Below the pieces are notes generated by a model that saw nothing but the letters and a program-made list of their open reading frames with translations, had not been told where the DNA came from and did not search any database. A DNA stretch of 64,000 nt from Pseudomonas gozinkensis (GTDB lineage: Bacteria; Pseudomonadota; Gammaproteobacteria; Pseudomonadales; Pseudomonadaceae): contig NZ_CP062253.1 in NCBI RefSeq assembly GCF_014863585.1, forward strand, positions 5,723,501-5,787,500, in the 5' to 3' direction. How positions within the stretch are numbered: the first letter of the stretch is position 1; each line of letters opens with the position of its first letter. Of the stretch, positions 1 through 8,611 are shown one piece after another. Both the position numbers and the translations under genes were made by a program.

Positions 1-539
1 CTCAGGGCCTGCCGGGCAAACTGGACATCGCCGGCCTGAATGACGAGCAGAAAGTCATTCGTCGCGCGATCCACCAGGCGATCAAGCAGGCCAGCCACGA
101 TGTCGGCCAGAACCACAAATTCAACACCGCCATCGCTCAGGTGATGACGCTGATGAACGTGCTGGAAAAAGCCGTGCAAGCGACCGAACAGGATCGCGCA
201 CTGGTTCAGGAAGGTCTGGAAACCGTCACACTGCTGCTGGCTCCGATCACACCGCACATCAGCCACGAGCTGTGGAGTCGCCTGGGTCACGCTGACCCGG
301 TGATCGACGCCGGCTGGCCGGTGCTGGACGAAAGCGCGCTGGTGCAGGACAGCCTGACCCTGGTGATCCAGGTCAACGGCAAACTGCGTGGCCAGATCGA
401 AATGCCGGCCGCCGCCACCCGTGAAGAAGTCGAAGCGGCAGCCCGCGCCAACGAAAACGTACTGCGTTTCGTTGACGGCCTGACGATTCGCAAAGTGATC
501 GTAGTGCCCGGGAAACTGGTCAATATCGTCGCCAGCTAA
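1..539 (+). CDS. leuS: leucine--tRNA ligase, C-terminal fragment
   Basis: About 178 C-terminal residues of leucyl-tRNA synthetase, cut by the window start. The reading frame begins at base 3 and ends with TAA at 537-539. The segment covers the anticodon-binding helical domain ([13 protein letters not shown]) and the C-terminal extension of this class I enzyme ([13 protein letters not shown], then [21 protein letters not shown]). LptE and HolA follow on the same strand, the order usual in gammaproteobacteria. The catalytic HIGH and KMSKS motifs lie outside the window. Confidence 0.96.
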   Translation, partial: QGLPGKLDIAGLNDEQKVIRRAIHQAIKQASHDVGQNHKFNTAIAQVMTLMNVLEKAVQATEQDRALVQEGLETVTLLLAPITPHISHELWSRLGHADPVIDAGWPVLDESALVQDSLTLVIQVNGKLRGQIEMPAAATREEVEAAARANENVLRFVDGLTIRKVIVVPGKLVNIVAS

Positions 540-546
540 TTGGATC

Positions 547-570
547 GGGCGTCAGGTCAGCCTGACGCCC
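547..570 (+). terminator. perfect 10-bp hairpin after leuS
   Basis: GGGCGTCAGG and CCTGACGCCC flank a TCAG loop, eight bases after the leuS stop. There is no run of T after it, so it may stabilise the 3' end or attenuate read-through into lptE rather than fully terminate. Confidence 0.4.
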
Positions 571-626
571 AGTAAAACCTTTCGGGCCACAGAACCGGCC
601 CACATGGTTTCAAGGGGAGCAACACA

Positions 627-1232
627 ATGATCAAACGCAATCTGCTGGTGATGGGCCTCGCTGTCCTGTTGAGCGCCTGCGGTTTCCAGCTGCGTGGTAC
701 TGGCACCAACGAACTGTCGATCAAGGAGCTCGACCTGAGCGCCCGCAACGCCTACGGCGAAACAGTGACGCAACTGCGTCAGGTGCTGGAGGCCAGCGGC
801 GTCAAGATCGTATCCGGTGCGCCGTACAAGTTGTACCTGGCGGATGAGCAGGAAACCCAGCGAATCCTCAGCTACGCTGGCGCCGGTCGTACTGGCGAAT
901 ATCAGGTGAGCACAGTGCTGAACTACGATATCCGTGGTGAAAAAGACCTGCTGCTCAAAAGCGACAAGCTTGAAGTGCAGAAAGTGTTCATCCACGACGG
1001 CAACAACCTGGTGGGTTCCGACCAGGAAGCCAACGATGCCCGCCGTGAAACCCGCCGCGAGCTGGTACAACGCATGATGCTGCGTCTGCAACAACTGACG
1101 CCGGCACAGCTGGACGCTCTGCAGCAAACCGCCAACGCGCGGGCCAAGGCAGAAGCCGACGCCCTCGAAGCGGCACAGAAGGCTGAAGCGGAAACCCCGC
1201 GCCAGTCGCCGCTCGAACTGCCGCAGCAGTAA
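627..1232 (+). CDS. lptE: LPS-assembly lipoprotein LptE
   Basis: Outer-membrane lipoprotein that plugs and helps assemble the LptD barrel, delivering lipopolysaccharide to the cell surface. The 201-residue product begins with a lipoprotein signal peptide. The lipobox LSAC places the acylated cysteine at residue 18, followed by CGFQLRG, the typical start of mature LptE. The body is the short alpha/beta LptE fold. The last 35 residues are an Ala/Glu/Gln-rich tail of low complexity. The ATG has GGGGAGC upstream. It lies between leuS and holA as in other pseudomonads. Confidence 0.93.
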   Translation: MIKRNLLVMGLAVLLSACGFQLRGTGTNELSIKELDLSARNAYGETVTQLRQVLEASGVKIVSGAPYKLYLADEQETQRILSYAGAGRTGEYQVSTVLNYDIRGEKDLLLKSDKLEVQKVFIHDGNNLVGSDQEANDARRETRRELVQRMMLRLQQLTPAQLDALQQTANARAKAEADALEAAQKAEAETPRQSPLELPQQ

Positions 1233-1238
1233 GACGTT

Positions 1239-1258
1239 CGGGGCGCTCAGGCGCCCCG
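1239..1258 (+). terminator. hairpin between lptE and holA
   Basis: CGGGGCGC and GCGCCCCG pair around a TCAG loop. It lies between the lptE stop and the holA start. Only a weak pyrimidine tract follows, so partial termination or mRNA stabilisation is as likely as full termination. Confidence 0.4.
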
Positions 1259-1271
1259 TTCGCCCTCTCTT

Positions 1272-2309
1272 ATGAAGCTCGCTCCCGCTCAACTCGGCAA
1301 ACACCTGCAAGGCGCTCTCGCGCCGGTCTACATCATCAGCGGCGATGACCCGCTGCTGTGCCAGGAAGCAGCCGACGCCATTCGTTCCGCTGCCCGTCAG
1401 CAAGGGTTCGACGAACGCCAGGTCTTTGCCGCCGACGCCAATTTCGATTGGGGTACGCTGCTGCAGGCCGGCGCCAGCATGTCGCTGTTCGCCGAAAAGC
1501 GCCTGCTGGAACTTCGCCTGCCCTCGGGCAAACCCGGTGACAAGGGTGCTGCAGCATTTATCGAATACTGCTCGCGCCCGGCTGAAGACACGGTGCTGCT
1601 TATCAGTTTGCCCAAGCTGGACGGCAGCGCGCAGAAGACCAAGTGGGGCAAGGCGCTGGTCGAAGGTCAGCAGACCCAGTTCATCCAGATCTGGCCGGTG
1701 GACGCCAACCAGTTGCCGAGCTGGATTCGTCAGCGTCTGTCCCAGGCCGGCCTGTCGGCCAGCCAGGACGCGGTCGAACTGATTGCTGCGCGGGTCGAAG
1801 GCAACCTGCTGGCCGCTGCGCAAGAGATCGAAAAGCTCAAGTTGATGGCGGAAGGCGGGCAGATCACCGTCGAAACGGTACAGGCGGCCGTGGCCGACAG
1901 TGCGCGCTTCGACGTGTTCGGCCTGACCGACGCGGTGCTCAACGGCGAACCGGCCCACGCTCTGCGCATGCTCGAAGGGCTGCGCGGTGAAGGGGTCGAG
2001 CCACCGGTGATCCTCTGGGCCCTGGCCCGCGAGTTGCGCTTGCTGGCCAACATCTCGTTGCAATACAGCCAGGGAACGCCACTGGACAAGTGCTTCAGCC
2101 AGGCCAAGCCTCCGGTCTGGGACAAGCGCAAACCGCTGATGAGCAAGGCCCTGCAACGCCACTCGGCGCAACGCTGGGCGCAGTTGCTGCTCGAAGCCCA
2201 GCGCATCGACGCGCAGATCAAGGGCCAGGCGGCCGGTTCGCCGTGGATGAGTCTGAGCCGGTTGGCGCTGCTGATGGCCGGTCAGCGTCTGACATTGCCT
2301 GCCGAATGA
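1272..2309 (+). CDS. holA: DNA polymerase III subunit delta
   Basis: Delta subunit of the clamp-loader complex; it opens the beta sliding clamp during replication. The 345-residue length is normal for HolA. The N-terminal region contains YIISGDDPLLCQEAAD, the degenerate P-loop-like start of the family. The middle carries the helical domain with RVEGNLLAAAQEIEKLKL, a strong HolA signature. The C-terminal collar domain ends near LALLMAGQRL. A T-rich intrinsic terminator follows immediately, so the leuS-lptE-holA run probably ends here. Confidence 0.95.
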   Translation: MKLAPAQLGKHLQGALAPVYIISGDDPLLCQEAADAIRSAARQQGFDERQVFAADANFDWGTLLQAGASMSLFAEKRLLELRLPSGKPGDKGAAAFIEYCSRPAEDTVLLISLPKLDGSAQKTKWGKALVEGQQTQFIQIWPVDANQLPSWIRQRLSQAGLSASQDAVELIAARVEGNLLAAAQEIEKLKLMAEGGQITVETVQAAVADSARFDVFGLTDAVLNGEPAHALRMLEGLRGEGVEPPVILWALARELRLLANISLQYSQGTPLDKCFSQAKPPVWDKRKPLMSKALQRHSAQRWAQLLLEAQRIDAQIKGQAAGSPWMSLSRLALLMAGQRLTLPAE

Positions 2310-2313
2310 AATC

Positions 2314-2343
2314 CGGGATCACGCTCTGCGATCCCGTTTTTTT
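2314..2343 (+). terminator. intrinsic terminator of holA
   Basis: CGGGATC and GATCCCG form a stem around a 9-base loop, followed by seven T residues. Confidence 0.85.
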
Positions 2344-2449
2344 ACCGAGTCCATTTCCTACAGAACATCCCGCCCTCGGTCCTATAGACAGACGCCCGAG
2401 ATCGGCAGATTATCTGCCGCGCAAAACCCCACCGATCGAGAGAATCCTC

Positions 2450-2614
2450 ATGAGCAAAAAGCCATCGAAACATGGCCACAACAAGGCCAAATCCATCGTC
2501 GCCCAACCCCTGTTCCGCAGCCGCCAGGAACGACCAACCAAGGGTAAAGGCAGCTACCGCCGCGAAGCCTTCCAGTCTGACAGCTGGGAGGCTTCTTACT
2601 TTCTGGCCGCTTGA
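2450..2614 (+). CDS. arfA: alternative ribosome-rescue factor ArfA
   Basis: A 54-residue basic protein. ArfA recruits release factor 2 to ribosomes stalled on mRNAs without a stop codon, backing up tmRNA. The conserved ArfA core is visible: PLFRSRQE at residues 20-27, then KGKGSYRR at 31-38, followed by a W-E-A-S element. Length and charge fit the family. Start ATG at 2450 with GAGAG upstream. It is an independent small gene after the holA terminator. An inverted repeat inside the 3' third of the gene (2564-2595) matches the hairpin through which arfA is controlled in other proteobacteria. Confidence 0.88.
   Translation: MSKKPSKHGHNKAKSIVAQPLFRSRQERPTKGKGSYRREAFQSDSWEASYFLAA
2564..2595 (+). 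promoter_or_regulatory. hairpin inside arfA (RNase III or termination switch)
   Basis: GAAGCCTTCCAG (2564-2575) pairs with CTGGGAGGCTTC (2584-2595) over 12 bp, with one G-U pair and an 8-base loop. It lies within the reading frame, 17 bases before the stop codon. In E. coli and several other bacteria, a hairpin at this place makes the arfA mRNA end without a stop codon. tmRNA then normally destroys ArfA, and ArfA accumulates only when tmRNA fails. Cleavage or termination here would leave the KGKGSYRR core intact. Confidence 0.75.
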
Positions 2615-2675
2615 AGCACTGCACCCCCTCCTCATGTTAAGGTCTGCACCTGATTCGTATCCTCTGGACCTGTGC

Positions 2676-3998
2676 ATGCCCCTCAGTCTTTCCCGTCGTT
2701 GGCCCTTGCGCCAACTGATCGCTGCCTCCAGCTTCGTACTGCTCGTCGCCTGCGCGGAAAAACCCACCGCTGCCGACGCTCAACCGCTTCAGACCGCTCC
2801 CGTTGCCACAGCCCCAGCGGTCATCCCGCCGGTAGTGCCGTCCGGTGACGACCTCGACCTGCAACCAACCCAGACCTTTGCCGAATGGCAGGCCGGTTTC
2901 CGCAAGGACGCTCTGGCCGCCGGCATCCGTGCCGACCTGTTCGACCGCGCGTTCGCCAATGTCAGCTTCGATGCCAGCGTGATTCGCGCAGACCGCAGCC
3001 AGCCGGAATTTGCCCGGCCAGTCTGGGAATATCTGGACGGTGCCCTTTCGCCCTTGCGCGTGCGCAAAGGCCAGGCCCTGATCAGCCAGTACGCCGACAT
3101 CCTGCAAAGCATCGAACAGCGTTATGGCGTCGATCGTCAGGCGCTGGTGTCTGTGTGGGGAATGGAAAGCAACTTCGGCCAGTTCCAGGGCAGCAAGTCG
3201 GTGATCAACTCACTGGCAACCCTGGCCTATGAAGGCCGCCGTCCGGGCTTTGCCCATGCGCAACTGATCGCGGCACTGCAGATCCTGCAACAGGGCGACA
3301 TCACGCCGGAGAAAATGCTCGGTTCCTGGGCCGGCGCCATGGGCCAGACCCAATTCATCCCGACCACCTACAACACCCACGCCGTGGATTTCGACGGTGA
3401 TGGTCGCCGCGACATCTGGGGCAGCCCGGCTGACGCATTGGCCTCCACCGCGCATTACCTGCAAAGCTCCGGCTGGCAGCGTGGCCAGCCGTGGGGCTTC
3501 GAAGTGCAACTGCCGAGCGGCTTCAACTACACCCTGGCCGACGGCGCAATTCGCAAGAGCGTCGCCGAATGGCGGCAACTGGGCGTGATCCTGCCGAACG
3601 GCGGCCAGGTGCCAGCCGGTTCCGAGCAACTGTCCGCCGCGCTGCTGCTGCCGGCCGGCTACCGTGGCCCGGCGTTCCTGATCCTCGATAACTTCCGGGC
3701 GATCCTCAAGTACAACAACTCGTCGTCCTATGCCTTGGCCGTCAGCCTGTTGTCCGAGCGTTTCAACGGTGCTGGCCTGATCAATGGCACCTGGCCAAAA
3801 GATGACCTGCCGTTGAGCCGCACCGAGCGGATCGAACTGCAAAACCTGCTGACCGCGCGCAACTACGACGCAGGCGCAGCGGACGGGATCATCGGCGCCA
3901 ATACGCGCAAGGCGATCCGCAGTGCGCAGCAGTCATTCGGCTGGCCGGCGGATGGCTACCCGACGCACAAACTGCTGGAAAGTCTGCGTAACCAGTAA
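2676..3998 (+). CDS. lytic murein transglycosylase (SLT_2/MltB family) with peptidoglycan-binding domain
   Basis: Outer-membrane lipoprotein (440 residues) that cleaves peptidoglycan glycan strands to 1,6-anhydro products. A lipoprotein signal ends in LVAC with Cys at residue 26. The SLT_2 domain has the catalytic glutamate in VWGMESNFG, then GAMGQTQFIPTTY and VDFDGDGRRDIW, all typical of MltB-type enzymes. The last 60 residues are a PG_binding_1 domain (GAADGIIGANTRKAIRS). I placed the start at the ATG at 2676 because the lipoprotein signal begins there; the open frame further upstream overlaps arfA. The context matches P. aeruginosa sltB3, so this is probably its orthologue. Confidence 0.92.
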   Translation: MPLSLSRRWPLRQLIAASSFVLLVACAEKPTAADAQPLQTAPVATAPAVIPPVVPSGDDLDLQPTQTFAEWQAGFRKDALAAGIRADLFDRAFANVSFDASVIRADRSQPEFARPVWEYLDGALSPLRVRKGQALISQYADILQSIEQRYGVDRQALVSVWGMESNFGQFQGSKSVINSLATLAYEGRRPGFAHAQLIAALQILQQGDITPEKMLGSWAGAMGQTQFIPTTYNTHAVDFDGDGRRDIWGSPADALASTAHYLQSSGWQRGQPWGFEVQLPSGFNYTLADGAIRKSVAEWRQLGVILPNGGQVPAGSEQLSAALLLPAGYRGPAFLILDNFRAILKYNNSSSYALAVSLLSERFNGAGLINGTWPKDDLPLSRTERIELQNLLTARNYDAGAADGIIGANTRKAIRSAQQSFGWPADGYPTHKLLESLRNQ

Positions 3999-4002
3999 AA
4001 GC

Positions 4003-4090
4003 ATCGCGGGCAAGCCCGCTCCCACAGGTTTAGAGGTGATCGCAGTTCTGCGTACAACCTGAAAACTGTGGGAGCGGGCTTGCCCGCGAT
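4003..4090. repeat. inverted pair of REP palindromes
   Basis: ATCGCGGGCAAGCCCGCTCC (from 4003) and its inverse copy ending at 4090 face each other across a 38-base spacer. Each arm is itself a small palindrome and ends in CCCACAG or CTGTGGG. This is the REP doublet arrangement common between genes of fluorescent pseudomonads. It sits between two convergent genes. Confidence 0.9.
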
Positions 4091-4114
4091 GACTGACTAT
4101 CAGGCGATTAGTTT

Positions 4115-5065
4115 CTACGCCTTGATCACCACATCCTGCTCCAGCATCAATTCTTTCTTGCCGGCATCCAGTCGAACCAGCGCCCCCAGCGGCAACGTCA
4201 GGTTCGGATCGCAGTGCCCACTGCGCCAGCCGGACAACACCGGAATCCGCAGCGGTTCAAAGGTCTGCTTGAGCAAGCGGTTCAAGGCCTCGACATCCAC
4301 ACCCGCCACGTCCCCGACCAACACGCCACGCAATCTGGCCAACTTGCCCGCCAGACGCATCTGGGTCAGCAAGCGGTCGATGCGATAAAGCGGCTCGTTG
4401 ATGTCTTCGATAAGCAGAATCACCCCTTCCACGTCGATTTCGTAAGGTGTGCCCAGGGTCGCGGCGATCATCGCCAGATTGCCACCCAGCAAACGCCCGT
4501 GGGCAATACCGGGCTCCACGGTGGTCAATGGATAGGCCGCCGGATGACTCAGCACACTGCCGGCCTTCAACTGACCGCGCAGCATGGCGAAGAACGACGT
4601 CACCGTCGGCGGCTCCTTGTCCCCCAGCAGATCGGCATTCAACAACGGCCCGTGAAAGGTCACGAACCCGGCGTAGCGGCTGATGGCCAGGTGCAGCGCG
4701 GTGATGTCGCTGTAACCGACGAAAGGCTTGGCATGGCGGCTCAGCAGGTCGTAGTCGATCCGGTCCAGCAACCTTGGCGTGCCGTAACCACCGCGCAGGC
4801 AAATGATCGCATCGACTTCCTCGTCAGCGAACGCCGCGTGCAGATCGTTGAGCCGCACCTCGTCGCTGCCGGCCAGATAGCCATCCTTTTCGTAGACGCC
4901 GGGAAACACCCGCAGACCATAACCCCGGGCGCGCATCCACTGAACGGCCTTTTCAGTATCCAGCGTGCCGGAGCCGGCAGGCGCAATGACGCCTATCAGC
5001 CCTTCCGACGGCAGCGCAGGCACAGGCTTGTACGGAAAAAGGGTGTGGGTCGGTCGAACGGTCAT
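4115..5065 (-). CDS. LD-carboxypeptidase (S66 family, LdcA-like)
   Basis: Cytoplasmic serine peptidase that removes the terminal D-alanine from murein tetrapeptides during cell-wall recycling. The 316-residue length fits S66. GVIAPAGSG lies near the N-terminus. The nucleophile region is CLRGGYGTPRLLDRIDYD, followed by KPFVGYSDITALH. Further on GRLLGGNLAMI and LLIEDINEPLYRIDRLLTQ carry the glutamate that activates the catalytic histidine. The final His region is GWRSGHCDPNLTLPLG. GGGAG stands eight bases before the ATG. It lies downstream of lipA, separated by a terminator. Confidence 0.9.
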   Translation of the reverse strand: MTVRPTHTLFPYKPVPALPSEGLIGVIAPAGSGTLDTEKAVQWMRARGYGLRVFPGVYEKDGYLAGSDEVRLNDLHAAFADEEVDAIICLRGGYGTPRLLDRIDYDLLSRHAKPFVGYSDITALHLAISRYAGFVTFHGPLLNADLLGDKEPPTVTSFFAMLRGQLKAGSVLSHPAAYPLTTVEPGIAHGRLLGGNLAMIAATLGTPYEIDVEGVILLIEDINEPLYRIDRLLTQMRLAGKLARLRGVLVGDVAGVDVEALNRLLKQTFEPLRIPVLSGWRSGHCDPNLTLPLGALVRLDAGKKELMLEQDVVIKA

Positions 5066-5182
5066 CCATGGATCTCCCTGTGTGAAGTCATGCTCACACA
5101 GTAGTCAGGAACGGCGACAAACAGAAGAGGCTCGGCTGCGCCGCAGATTGCAGGAAAAGTCAGTAACGAGTGTAGGTCGGGC

Positions 5183-5225
5183 AAAAAAATGCCCGCCGGG
5201 CGATAAACCCCGGCGGGCATTTTTT
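5183..5225. terminator. bidirectional intrinsic terminator downstream of lipA
   Basis: ATGCCCGCCGGG and CCCGGCGGGCAT form a 12-bp stem with an 8-base loop. Seven A residues precede it and at least five T residues follow it, so it can terminate on either strand. Its main role is probably ending the ybeD-lipB-lipA transcript on the minus strand. Confidence 0.85.
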
Positions 5226-5239
5226 CATTCAGCGCTGAA

Positions 5240-6262
5240 TCAGGAACCGAGCAGCTCGGCCTTGACCAGTTTCGCCTGCTCGTCGGCGTGGTACGAAGAA
5301 CGTACCAACGGGCCGGACGCGACATTCTTGAAGCCCATCTTGTAACCTTCCTCGGCGAACCAGGCGAAGGTGTCCGGGTGTACGAAACGCTGCACCGGCA
5401 AGTGGCTGCGGGACGGTTGCAGGTACTGGCCCAGGGTCAGCATGTCGATGTCGTGTTCGCGCATGCGCTTCATGACTTCGATGACTTCGTCGTCGGTCTC
5501 GCCCAGACCCAGCATCAGGCCGGATTTGGTCGGAATGTGCGGCATCATCTGCTTGAAGCGTTGCAGCAGGGTCAGCGACCACTGGTAGTCCGAACCCGGA
5601 CGCGCAGCCTTGTACAGGCGCGGTACGGTTTCCAGGTTGTGGTTGAACACATCCGGCGGCTCGGCCGCGGTGATTTCCAGGGCGATGTCCATGCGGCCAC
5701 GGTAGTCCGGGACCAGGGTCTCGAGCTGCACGTTCGGCGACAGTTTGCGGATTTCACGGATGCAGTCGGCAAAGTGCTGGGCACCGCCGTCACGCAGGTC
5801 GTCGCGGTCAACCGAGGTGATCACTACATACTTGAGCTTCAGGTCGGCGATGGCGATGGCCAGGCTCTCCGGCTCGTTGACGTCCAGTGGCTTCGGACGA
5901 CCGTGGCCAACGTCGCAGAACGGGCAGCGACGGGTGCAGATGTCACCCATGATCATGAAGGTCGCGGTGCCGCCGGAGAAGCACTCGCCCAGGTTCGGGC
6001 AGGACGCCTCCTCGCAGACGCTGTGCAGCTTGTGCTTGCGCAGCAGGCTCTTGATGCGGTCGACTTCCGGCGAAACCGGGATGCGCACGCGGATCCAGTC
6101 GGGTTTCTTCGGCAGTTCGGTGGTCGGAATGATCTTCACCGGGATGCGTGCAACCTTCTCGGCGCCGCGCAGCTTGACGCCGGCTTCAACCTTGGGACGC
6201 GGGGCCGGGCGCTCGGTCACGTCGAGCGTCGGGATCATGGTTTGCACTGCATCAGTAGTCAT
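5240..6262 (-). CDS. lipA: lipoyl synthase
   Basis: Radical SAM enzyme that inserts two sulfurs into protein-bound octanoyl groups to make lipoyl cofactor. The 340-residue product has an extended N-terminus. The auxiliary cluster motif is [13 protein letters not shown]. The radical SAM motif is [11 protein letters not shown] (CxxxCxxC). The C-terminal serine ligand of the auxiliary cluster lies in the RSSYHADE segment. The start follows the lipB stop by one base (TGATATG), showing translational linkage. LipB supplies the octanoylated substrate. Confidence 0.97.
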   Translation of the reverse strand: MTTDAVQTMIPTLDVTERPAPRPKVEAGVKLRGAEKVARIPVKIIPTTELPKKPDWIRVRIPVSPEVDRIKSLLRKHKLHSVCEEASCPNLGECFSGGTATFMIMGDICTRRCPFCDVGHGRPKPLDVNEPESLAIAIADLKLKYVVITSVDRDDLRDGGAQHFADCIREIRKLSPNVQLETLVPDYRGRMDIALEITAAEPPDVFNHNLETVPRLYKAARPGSDYQWSLTLLQRFKQMMPHIPTKSGLMLGLGETDDEVIEVMKRMREHDIDMLTLGQYLQPSRSHLPVQRFVHPDTFAWFAEEGYKMGFKNVASGPLVRSSYHADEQAKLVKAELLGS

Positions 6263-6263
6263 A

Positions 6264-6911
6264 TCAGTCGATTCCGCCCGTCAGGGTCGTCTGCTCAGCA
6301 TAGTCGAGGTGTTTGACGAGCTGCGCGCGCAGCCGGGCACTTACCTCGGCAAATTCAATCGATCCTGCGTGCTCGCTCAGCTGGGTCATCGCCAGCCCGG
6401 CATAGCCGCAGGGATTAATCCGTCGAAACGGCTCCAGGTTCATGTCCACGTTCAGGGCCAGGCCATGAAAGGAACAACCGTGGCGAATCCGCAAACCCAG
6501 AGAAGCGATCTTCGCTCCGTCGACGTAGACGCCGGGAGCATCCGGCTTGGCCACGGCGGTCACGCCGTAGCTGGCCAGCAGTTCGATCAGGCAGCGCTCC
6601 ATGCGGCTGACCAGATCGCGCACACCGAAACCGAGTCTGCGCACGTCCAGCAGCAGGTAGGCCACCAGTTGGCCGGGGCCATGGTAGGTCACCTGACCGC
6701 CGCGGTCGACCTGCACCACCGGGATATCCCCCGGCAGCAACAGGTGCTCGGCCTTGCCGGCCTGGCCCTGGGTGAACACCGGCGGGTGTTCAACCAGCCA
6801 GATTTCATCCGGGGCCGTGGTGCCACGCTCGTTGGTGAAACGTTGCATGGCCTGCCAGACCGGCTCGTAAGCCATCTGGCCAAGCTCGCGAAAGCCCAGC
6901 GTGTCCGGCAT
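6264..6911 (-). CDS. lipB: octanoyltransferase
   Basis: Transfers octanoyl from acyl carrier protein to lipoyl domains, the step before LipA. The product has 215 residues. Visible motifs are [12 protein letters not shown], then [19 protein letters not shown], the LipB signature with the GGxxTYHGPGQ element, and [21 protein letters not shown] with the lysine and cysteine of the acyl-thioester dyad. I use the ATG at 6911, which overlaps the ybeD TGA by one base (TGATG); a GTG codon sits just before it. It forms an operon with ybeD and lipA. Confidence 0.96.
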   Translation of the reverse strand: MPDTLGFRELGQMAYEPVWQAMQRFTNERGTTAPDEIWLVEHPPVFTQGQAGKAEHLLLPGDIPVVQVDRGGQVTYHGPGQLVAYLLLDVRRLGFGVRDLVSRMERCLIELLASYGVTAVAKPDAPGVYVDGAKIASLGLRIRHGCSFHGLALNVDMNLEPFRRINPCGYAGLAMTQLSEHAGSIEFAEVSARLRAQLVKHLDYAEQTTLTGGID

Positions 6912-7186
6912 CACAGCACCATGTGCACGAAACCGGTAGCCCGCAGTTCGCTGTTGATGTTGTACAGCTGATCCTGGTCGGTCGCGACGATGTGCAACTG
7001 AATGGTGGTGTACTTGCCGTTGCTGCTTTGACGCTCGTCGACACGCTCATCGTTGATCTTGGCGTGTTTCTTGACGATGTCGATGATCTTGTCTTTGTTG
7101 CCGACGCCCGTATCGCTGATTACCTTAACCGGATAATCAACCTGGGGAAATTCGATCTTTGGCGCCTTTACTTCGGTATCGGTCAT
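6911..7186 (-). CDS. ybeD: YbeD-like DUF493 family protein
   Basis: A 91-residue cytoplasmic protein of the YbeD/DUF493 family, an ACT-like alpha/beta fold thought to have a regulatory role; no enzymatic activity is established. Family landmarks are [14 protein letters not shown] near the start, the central [11 protein letters not shown] helix, and the C-terminal [18 protein letters not shown]. The start was chosen at the ATG at 7186 (MTDTEVKAP); the open frame runs further upstream but without family similarity. It lies between dacA and lipB, a conserved position, and overlaps lipB by one base. Confidence 0.9.
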   Translation of the reverse strand: MTDTEVKAPKIEFPQVDYPVKVISDTGVGNKDKIIDIVKKHAKINDERVDERQSSNGKYTTIQLHIVATDQDQLYNINSELRATGFVHMVL

Positions 7187-7226
7187 GGCGTAACGGCCTC
7201 GTAAGCGTAAGCCCGGTAACGAACAA

Positions 7227-7253
7227 GGCCCCGCTCCGGATCGGAACGGGGCC
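7227..7253 (-). terminator. hairpin downstream of dacA
   Basis: GGCCCCG and CGGGGCC close a 13-base region that can pair further. On the minus strand it is followed by TTGTTCG. It is a likely weak terminator between dacA and ybeD. Confidence 0.5.
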
Positions 7254-7270
7254 ATGCAGGTCAACTCAAA

Positions 7271-8428
7271 TCAGTTGAACAAGCCGTAGAAGAATAGACG
7301 GATGCTATCCCACATGCGGCGGAAGATACCACCCTCCTCGACAGCGTCCAGGGCGATCAGGTCGGCGCTGTGCACCACCTTGTCGTCCAGTTTCACTTCG
7401 ACTTTACCGATCACGTCGCCCTTGGCGATTGGCGCGGTCAGTTGCGGGTTCATGGTCATGCTGGCAGCGAGCTTCTTCAGCTGGCCTTTCGGCAGGGTCA
7501 TGGTCAGGTCTTCAGCCAGGCCGGCCTTGACTTGATTGGTGGTGCCTTTCCACACCGGGGCCTGAGCCAGTTCGGTGCCCTTCTGGTAGAAGGTCTGGGT
7601 TTCGAAGAAGCGGAAACCGTAGGTCAGCAGCTTCTGGGTCTCGGCGGCGCGGGCCACTTCGCTGTTGGTGCCGAACACCACGGCGATCAGGCGCATGCCG
7701 TCACGTACGGCCGAGGACACCATGCAGTAGCCGGCTTCGTCGGTGTGACCGGTTTTCAGACCGTCGACGGTCTTGTCGCGCCACAGCAGCAGGTTGCGGT
7801 TGGGTTGCTTGATGCCGTTCCAGAAGAACTCTTTCTGCGAGTAGATCGCGTAGTGAGCCGGATCTTCGTGGATGATCGCACGCGCCAGGATCGCCATGTC
7901 GTGAGCCGACGAGTAGTGCTCAGGGTTCGGCAGACCGGTCGGGTTCATGAAGTGGGTGTTGGTCATGCCCAGATCGGCGACGGTCTTGTTCATCAGGTCG
8001 GCGAAGGCGTCTTCGCTGCCGGCGATGTGTTCAGCCACCGCGACGCTGGCGTCGTTGCCGGACTGGATGATGATGCCGTGCAGCAGGTCGCTGACAGTGA
8101 CCTGCGAGCCAACCTTGATGAACATCCGCGAACCGCCGGTGCGCCAGGCGTTTTCGCTGACGGTCACCGGGTCATTTTCACCGATCTGGCCGCGACGGAT
8201 TTCCAGCGTGGCGATGTACGCGGTCATCAGTTTGGTCAGGCTGGCCGGCGGCAGACGCTGGTCACCGTTATTCTCCACCAGCACGTTGCCGCTGTTGGCA
8301 TCCATGAGCACGTAGGATTTGGCGGCCAGTTGTGGTGGCGACGGCATCATCTCGGCCGCGAAGGCGGCTGGCGAGAGGAGCAGCGGGACTAGCAGACACA
8401 GGCGTTTGGCAAAGGTGGTGATGTTCAT
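7271..8428 (-). CDS. dacA: D-alanyl-D-alanine carboxypeptidase (PBP5/6 family)
   Basis: Periplasmic low-molecular-weight penicillin-binding protein that trims pentapeptides of peptidoglycan. The 385-residue product has a cleavable signal peptide ending around AFAA. The serine-hydrolase motifs are complete: S63-L-T-K66, S123-G-N and K225-T-G. The C-terminal half is the PBP5_C beta domain, followed by an amphipathic membrane-anchoring helix (RRMWDSIRLFFYGLFN). The start was placed at the ATG at 8428, which begins the signal peptide. P. aeruginosa names the gene at this position dacC. Confidence 0.95.
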   Translation of the reverse strand: MNITTFAKRLCLLVPLLLSPAAFAAEMMPSPPQLAAKSYVLMDANSGNVLVENNGDQRLPPASLTKLMTAYIATLEIRRGQIGENDPVTVSENAWRTGGSRMFIKVGSQVTVSDLLHGIIIQSGNDASVAVAEHIAGSEDAFADLMNKTVADLGMTNTHFMNPTGLPNPEHYSSAHDMAILARAIIHEDPAHYAIYSQKEFFWNGIKQPNRNLLLWRDKTVDGLKTGHTDEAGYCMVSSAVRDGMRLIAVVFGTNSEVARAAETQKLLTYGFRFFETQTFYQKGTELAQAPVWKGTTNQVKAGLAEDLTMTLPKGQLKKLAASMTMNPQLTAPIAKGDVIGKVEVKLDDKVVHSADLIALDAVEEGGIFRRMWDSIRLFFYGLFN

Positions 8429-8611
8429 CCGTCTCTCGAAATCGCTAATGGAAACTGTCCTTGCGGACAAAATTAATCAGATGGCTTTCTAACGGGCCAT
8501 CGCGTGTTCAGTTGCTCACTCCAGTCACCCTTGCCGGGCTTTTGTTCTTCGACGAGCCAACAACCTGGTTCACCCCCCAATCGCTGGTGAACCGTCAATC
8601 AAGTCCTACGT

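Noticed and set aside
552..2171. 539-residue open frame antisense to lptE and holA
   Set aside because: High-GC codon bias opens the complementary frame; the product has no domain pattern and covers two certain genes.
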